Below are positions 45,248 to 48,748 of a DNA stretch of 48,748 nucleotides, piece after piece. This DNA is from an uncultured Fidelibacterota bacterium (GTDB lineage Bacteria; Fidelibacterota; Marinisomatia; Marinisomatales; Marinisomataceae): assembly GCA_902629855.1 (NCBI GenBank), contig CACOSI010000005.1:1-48748 (forward strand), written 5' to 3'. Below the pieces are notes generated by a model, which was not told the DNA's origin, did not search any database, and saw only the letters and a list, made by a program, of their open reading frames with translations. How positions within the stretch are numbered: the stretch's first letter is position 1; every line of letters begins with the position of its first letter. A program made the translations under genes and the position numbers.

Positions 45248-45994
45248 ATGAAAAATTATATTAGCAAGTTTCTAGTCCTATCTTTTTTGTTAGTTAACAG
45301 TTGCTCTTCGGAAAAAGAAAATGAAGTTTTAGATGAGAATTTGATGGTCACTTTTCAGGATTCTTTAAGCTATACTATGGGAGTTAATATTGGAACTAAT
45401 CTACCGGAAACCGAAATTAATCAAGAGCTACTCATTGAGGGATTAAGAGATTATTGGGCAAAAACTGAGCCAAGATTAAATGTCCCAGAACGATCTGAGA
45501 TTTTAAGAATTTTTAATATTAAAAATTCTGAAATTGAAAGAGAGCAAATGGCAGCAATGACTGCAGAAATGAAAGAGCTTTCCAGAAAAAACAAAATGGA
45601 TGGCCAATCTTTCATGGAAAAAAATAAAATGAGAGATGGTGTAAGAGTTTTTCAGAGATCCGGAATTCAGTATAAGGTTATTAAGGAAGGTTTTGGAGTT
45701 ATTCCAGATTATGATGATGCTGTAGTTGTTCATTATAATGGTTATTTAGTGGATGGCCAAAAATTTGATAGTAGTTATGATAAGAATAAGCCTCTCACAA
45801 TAAAAATAGAACAACTTATAGTTGGTTGGCAGGATATTCTACAGAAAATGCCTGTTGGTTCAAAATGGGAAGTATTTATACCATTCAATTTAGCTTATGG
45901 TGAAGGTGGTGTTAAAGATGCTAACAAAGAATATATTATTCCACCTGGAGCAACTTTAATTTTTGAAATGGAACTATTGGAAGTAATTAAATAG
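45248..45994 (+). CDS. FKBP-type peptidyl-prolyl isomerase lipoprotein
   Basis: A 248-residue Mip/FkpA-like periplasmic foldase. The lipobox V-N-S-C (Cys19) follows a short hydrophobic signal. An N-terminal helical dimerisation domain covers about residues 38-135 (S-Y-T-M-G-V-N-I-G-T, then Met/Glu/Lys-rich helices). The FKBP domain has V-V-H-Y-N-G-Y-L near 161, F-D-S-S-Y near 173, L-I-V-G-W-Q-D near 192 and I-P-P-G-A-T-L-I-F-E at the end. It probably assists folding of outer-membrane or secreted proteins. Confidence 0.93.
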   Translation: MKNYISKFLVLSFLLVNSCSSEKENEVLDENLMVTFQDSLSYTMGVNIGTNLPETEINQELLIEGLRDYWAKTEPRLNVPERSEILRIFNIKNSEIEREQMAAMTAEMKELSRKNKMDGQSFMEKNKMRDGVRVFQRSGIQYKVIKEGFGVIPDYDDAVVVHYNGYLVDGQKFDSSYDKNKPLTIKIEQLIVGWQDILQKMPVGSKWEVFIPFNLAYGEGGVKDANKEYIIPPGATLIFEMELLEVIK

Positions 45995-46000
45995 CATCTA

Positions 46001-46957
46001 ATGAAGCTAATTTCATACCTATCTACATTTCTTTTTGTTTTTATATTTACTTCATGCCAAAATCAATCAAGCATTCTATTACTTCAAGATCCAATGTTTA
46101 AAACTGAGTCTTTTAAAGATGCAGGAATTGATAGTATTGGTTTTTTAATGAGGAAGCATGTTATTGTTGCTACAGTTAAAGACAAAAATGAATTGCATGT
46201 TTATGGCGCTATGAACGGAAAATTAAAAAAAACCGTTTCAAGAGAAAGTGCTTTTCCAAATGGAGTAACTGTAATTGATGATAAGTTTGTATTAGTAACT
46301 GAAAGAGATAATAAGCAAGTAGCTGTTTTCAACTCATCGCTAGAATATCTTGGATCTTTTGGCAATAATGAACTTAGAAGTCCTTATGGCATTGCATTTT
46401 ATAAAGTTGATGATAATTTTTATAAAGTCTTTGTAACAGACAGCTATGAATTTAATAATCCTAGAAACGATAGAATATTATCATGGGATTTTAAAATTGA
46501 TAACGAAACTTTTAGGACTGAAAATTCAAATGTTTTTGGAAATCCAACTTTATACCAAGTAGAAAGTATATTCATTGATAAGGAAAATAAAGTAATGCTT
46601 GTAGCTGAAGAAATGAAAGAACATCATAAAATTATGGCTTTAGATTTAGATACAGGTAATGTTATAATTGAAGATATTGGTCAGTTTAATAGAGGAAATG
46701 ATCCTGAAGGTATTGCTTTAGTAAAGACAAGTAAAGATGAAGGATATTGGATATGTACTGAGCAAAGTAAGGATGATAACAGATTCCACCTTTTCGATAG
46801 AAAAACACTAGAATTCAAAAAAACTTTATACTTAGATGAGGTTTCTTATACAGATGGGATAACAACAGCATATATGCATGGAAAGTGGTATTTATATGCT
46901 GTAGACAATGATATGCGAATAGTATCATACGAGTTACCAGCCATCAGTTTTAATTGA
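46001..46957 (+). CDS. Phytase-like beta-propeller lipoprotein
   Basis: A 318-residue lipoprotein (F-T-S-C, Cys19). Its mature part follows the order of segments in beta-propeller phytases: an N-terminal E-L-H-V-Y-G-A-M-N-G-K, F-P-N-G-V-T-V-I-D near residue 87, P-Y-G-I-A-F-Y-K near 127, V-E-S-I-F-I-D-K-E-N near 187 (the calcium-site E-G-C-V-A-D-D in true enzymes), and D-P-E-G-I-A-L-V near 231 then W-I-C-T-E-Q. Several acidic calcium or phosphate ligands of true phytases are not obviously kept, so activity is uncertain. It is followed by a partner esterase gene that overlaps it by four bases. Confidence 0.65.
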   Translation: MKLISYLSTFLFVFIFTSCQNQSSILLLQDPMFKTESFKDAGIDSIGFLMRKHVIVATVKDKNELHVYGAMNGKLKKTVSRESAFPNGVTVIDDKFVLVTERDNKQVAVFNSSLEYLGSFGNNELRSPYGIAFYKVDDNFYKVFVTDSYEFNNPRNDRILSWDFKIDNETFRTENSNVFGNPTLYQVESIFIDKENKVMLVAEEMKEHHKIMALDLDTGNVIIEDIGQFNRGNDPEGIALVKTSKDEGYWICTEQSKDDNRFHLFDRKTLEFKKTLYLDEVSYTDGITTAYMHGKWYLYAVDNDMRIVSYELPAISFN

Positions 46958-47817
46958 TGAACTTTTTATTCATCATTTTAATAACAATTTTTTGCATATA
47001 TATTTTTAGAAATTCATTAATACTTAGAATATATCAACTACCCATAATAAGAAAATCTTGGCAATTACCTGAAAACTCTTCTTCCGAATTTTCAATTAAC
47101 AAAGAAAACAAAAAACCGGTTGTTGTTTGCTGCGGAGATAGTATAACTCATGGTCATATTGGATATGATTGGGTTGGTTCTTTAAGAAAAAAAGATAAAA
47201 CAAAATTATTCATTAATGCTGGAATAAACGCAGATCTTACTTGGAATTTAAACCAACGCGTGAGAGATATAATTAAACACAACCCTGACTATATAACTAT
47301 CTTAATAGGAACAAATGATGCTATCGGAAGCCAACCAGTAAAGCAAATACAGCAGTATTATATTCAAACTAAAGGTTTACCTAAAAAACCTTCAATAGAG
47401 TGGTTTGAAGAACAGTTGGATGAGTTAGTATCAACATTAACAAATAAAACTAATGCAAGAATTTCATTAATTACTTTACCATTTCTAGGAGAACAAAAAG
47501 ATTCTGAAATCATACAAGTAGTAAAAGATCATAATCGAATAATACGAGATATATCAAACAAGTATGGCACTACATTACTTGATTTTTTTAAAAAATTTGA
47601 TTCAATAATCATTGATAACAATAGCATTCCTTATACAACCAGTGAATTAAGAAGATTAAGAGGTTTAAGAGCAGTGATTCTTCACTATGTTTTTAATTGG
47701 ACGTGGAAGGATATAGGAAAAAAATATAATTTAAAACTTCTTTGTGATCACATTCATTTGAATGAAAATGGAGGACAAATTTTAGAAGAGATGGTTAAAG
47801 ACTTCCTGCAAAAATGA
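46954..47817 (+). CDS. SGNH/GDSL-type hydrolase, membrane-anchored
   Basis: A 287-residue protein with one N-terminal hydrophobic helix (residues 3-22), which probably anchors it with the catalytic part outside the cytoplasm. Block I is V-C-C-G-D-S-I-T-H-G near residue 58, block II includes N-A-G-I-N near 88, block III I-G-T-N-D-A-I near 112, and block V D-H-I-H-L-N-E-N-G near 269, giving a Ser-Asp-His set. The family includes esterases, lipases and glycan deacetylases. Its tight link with the phytase-like lipoprotein suggests joint action on an external ester or phosphoester substrate, which is inference. Confidence 0.85.
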   Translation: MMNFLFIILITIFCIYIFRNSLILRIYQLPIIRKSWQLPENSSSEFSINKENKKPVVVCCGDSITHGHIGYDWVGSLRKKDKTKLFINAGINADLTWNLNQRVRDIIKHNPDYITILIGTNDAIGSQPVKQIQQYYIQTKGLPKKPSIEWFEEQLDELVSTLTNKTNARISLITLPFLGEQKDSEIIQVVKDHNRIIRDISNKYGTTLLDFFKKFDSIIIDNNSIPYTTSELRRLRGLRAVILHYVFNWTWKDIGKKYNLKLLCDHIHLNENGGQILEEMVKDFLQK

Positions 47818-47822
47818 AATTT

Positions 47823-48164
47823 TTATTCAAGAGCTTCTACGAGTTTTTTTGTAAGAATACCCAATGCCTCATTATTTTCTTCAATTCTTTTTTGAGTTTC
47901 TTTTAATTTTTCAAGACTAGCTGCTACATCATCAAAATCTCCTACTCCATCATTTATATACAAATAAATTTCAAAGTATAAAGCTCCAAATAAGGTTATA
48001 TCACTACTAAGTTCTTTAGCAGATAAGACAATTTCAGCTTGTTGCAATAAAACACTTTCTTGAATTGTAAAATATTGATTTACTCTACCAACAATCTGAA
48101 ATAAAGATAATGAGAGAGTTATCATTAAAATAGATATTGAAATATTTAATATTTTTTTGTCCAT
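47823..48164 (-). CDS. Hypothetical single-pass membrane protein
   Basis: A 113-residue protein that I do not recognise. It has an N-terminal membrane helix (about residues 7-25), a mostly helical middle with hydrophobic L-F-G-A-L-Y-F-E-I-Y, and a charged C-terminal helix (L-E-K-L-K-E-T-Q-K-R-I-E-E-N). It converges with the SGNH gene, with five bases between stop codons. On the simplest reading of the tRNA fragment upstream it lies on the chromosomal side of an integration junction. Confidence 0.55.
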   Translation of the reverse strand: MDKKILNISISILMITLSLSLFQIVGRVNQYFTIQESVLLQQAEIVLSAKELSSDITLFGALYFEIYLYINDGVGDFDDVAASLEKLKETQKRIEENNEALGILTKKLVEALE

Positions 48165-48172
48165 ATTGAAAT

Positions 48173-48194
48173 ATACCTATGATATTTTAGGTAT
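48173..48194. promoter_or_regulatory. Inverted repeat upstream of the 113-residue gene
   Basis: ATACCTA (48173-48179) and TAGGTAT (48188-48194) are perfect 7-base complements around an 8-base spacer, starting nine bases upstream of the minus-strand start codon at 48164. It may be an operator or a hairpin in the mRNA leader. The rest of the 150-base gap up to 48314 holds the tRNA fragment described separately and nothing else I can identify. Confidence 0.3.
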
Positions 48195-48234
48195 TTAATA
48201 GATTTTTGAAAGACTAAAGAGAAATCGATTTTAG

Positions 48235-48276
48235 TACCCTGGACAGGATTTGAACCTGTGACCTACGGATTAGAAA
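48235..48276 (-). other. Isolated 3' half of a tRNA gene (att-like site)
   Basis: Read on the minus strand this is the 3' part of a tRNA from the anticodon loop (TTTCTAA, anticodon TCT if intact, so tRNA-Arg) onward. It has variable loop AGGTC, T arm ACAGG-TTCAAAT-CCTGT, acceptor strand CCAGGGT and discriminator A, with no CCA. On its 5' side (higher coordinates) there is no D arm and no matching acceptor strand ACCCTGG, and only three of five anticodon-stem pairs could form. A tRNA cut cleanly at the anticodon loop is the usual product of integrase-mediated insertion into a tRNA gene. The intact tRNA would lie beyond the right edge. Confidence 0.75.
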
Positions 48277-48314
48277 ATCGTTGACTTCTCGACGAGAAAA
48301 TAGAAAGAATATTG

Positions 48315-48728
48315 TTATAAATTTGAATTAATTTTTCTTAATAATTTATATCTTCTTCTATTTTGATATATTTGTACAACTTGAAATAAATTATTCCACC
48401 AAAGTTTATTATTAACTCCCTTCAATTCTTTAGTAAGAGACTTATTCATATTATCAACGGATAATTTTACTCCATCAACAGAATCTTTCACATCACTTAT
48501 TGATTGATTAATGCTAGATAGTTGATTTATTATTGATGTTTCTAAACTTTGAATTTGCTTAGAAATTGTCAATAAACTTTTAACTGTTTCAAGATTTAAC
48601 ACCTTAATTTCATTTAAAGTGTTTTTCATTTCTGATTCCCAATTTGACTCAAAAATACCAACACTGTCAAATATTTCATAAATCTCGTAAAACGTAATTA
48701 AATCTTCTTTTATTAGTGATAAAACCAT
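48315..48728 (-). CDS. Hypothetical coiled-coil protein, possibly longer than seen
   Basis: At least 137 residues. A helical region rich in I, L, S, N and K with heptad-like spacing spans about residues 45-105 (Q-L-S-S-I-N-Q-S-I-S-D-V-K-D, V-D-G-V-K-L-S-V-D-N-M-N-K-S), followed by a basic C-terminus (Y-Q-N-R-R-R-Y-K-L-L-R-K). I know no family. The frame is open from the first ATG (48728) to the window edge, so the true start may lie outside. It is the only gene on the element side of the tRNA fragment and may belong to an integrated element. Confidence 0.5.
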   Translation of the reverse strand: MVLSLIKEDLITFYEIYEIFDSVGIFESNWESEMKNTLNEIKVLNLETVKSLLTISKQIQSLETSIINQLSSINQSISDVKDSVDGVKLSVDNMNKSLTKELKGVNNKLWWNNLFQVVQIYQNRRRYKLLRKINSNL

Positions 48729-48748
48729 TTCATATGATCTAAATAACA

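Noticed and set aside
48235-48300. A complete functional tRNA-Arg gene
   Set aside because: No D arm or 5' acceptor strand complementary to CCAGGGT can be found on the 5' side, and the anticodon stem fails at two of five pairs.

Overview
The window is AT-rich DNA from a Gram-negative bacterium. It is densely coded, mostly on the plus strand, with many 1 to 14 base overlaps between genes. It carries Kdo and LPS-transport genes, TonB, TolC and BamA-like outer-membrane proteins, lipoproteins with an Ig-like fold or a DUF4835 module as in Bacteroidetes, and signal peptides ending in F-A-Q or L-S-Q. This points to the Fibrobacteres-Chlorobi-Bacteroidetes superphylum. A marine Marinimicrobia (SAR406) type genome is my best guess, but I inferred this from gene content and could not test it. 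tRNA genes here do not encode CCA, and a CCA-adding enzyme is present.

Layout. Positions 1-10586 hold housekeeping genes: metG (cut by the left edge), tatD, rsmA/ksgA, rpsU, a GlmM-type hexose mutase, valS, a DUF4139 protein and recG. Positions 10596-15635 hold a DUF1844 protein, a large DUF2723 membrane protein, a GT2 glycosyltransferase and, convergent to it, a DUF4835 protein. A tRNA nucleotidyltransferase (15657-17075) diverges from that gene across only 21 bases. Positions 17206-22823 form a tripartite efflux operon: TolC, HlyD/MacA, an ABC ATPase and two different MacB/FtsX permeases. Positions 22875-30276 form a compressed operon gatC-kdsB-pyrG-kdsA-kdsC-lptC-lptB-rpoN-argF that joins Kdo synthesis and LPS export to sigma-54 and CTP supply; lptA is absent. 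A convergent LpxH-type hydrolase follows.

Positions 31151-38048 hold a large gluzincin/beta-propeller/outer-membrane-barrel fusion, tgt (without its zinc ligands), a peroxiredoxin, an Ig-like lipoprotein, a nucleotidyltransferase, a small unknown protein and a HIT protein. Positions 38048-47817 look like a transport and surface region: a small membrane protein plus Na+/solute symporter pair, a TonB-dependent receptor, tRNA-Asn, a divergent PiT/Pho4-like membrane protein, an SDR oxidoreductase, an FKBP lipoprotein, a phytase-like beta-propeller lipoprotein and an SGNH hydrolase.

Two places stand out. First, the TonB-receptor leader (40267-40465) holds three tandem copies of a structured element of about 58 bases. 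Each has an identical GTTGAAGC...GGCCATGC core, a compensatory inner stem and a perfect outer stem. The third copy contains the real Shine-Dalgarno sequence and start codon. I do not recognise it as a described RNA class. Second, at 48235-48276 the 3' half of a tRNA, probably tRNA-Arg, stands alone on the minus strand. This is the usual scar of integration into a tRNA gene, and it implies an integrated element continuing beyond the right edge.
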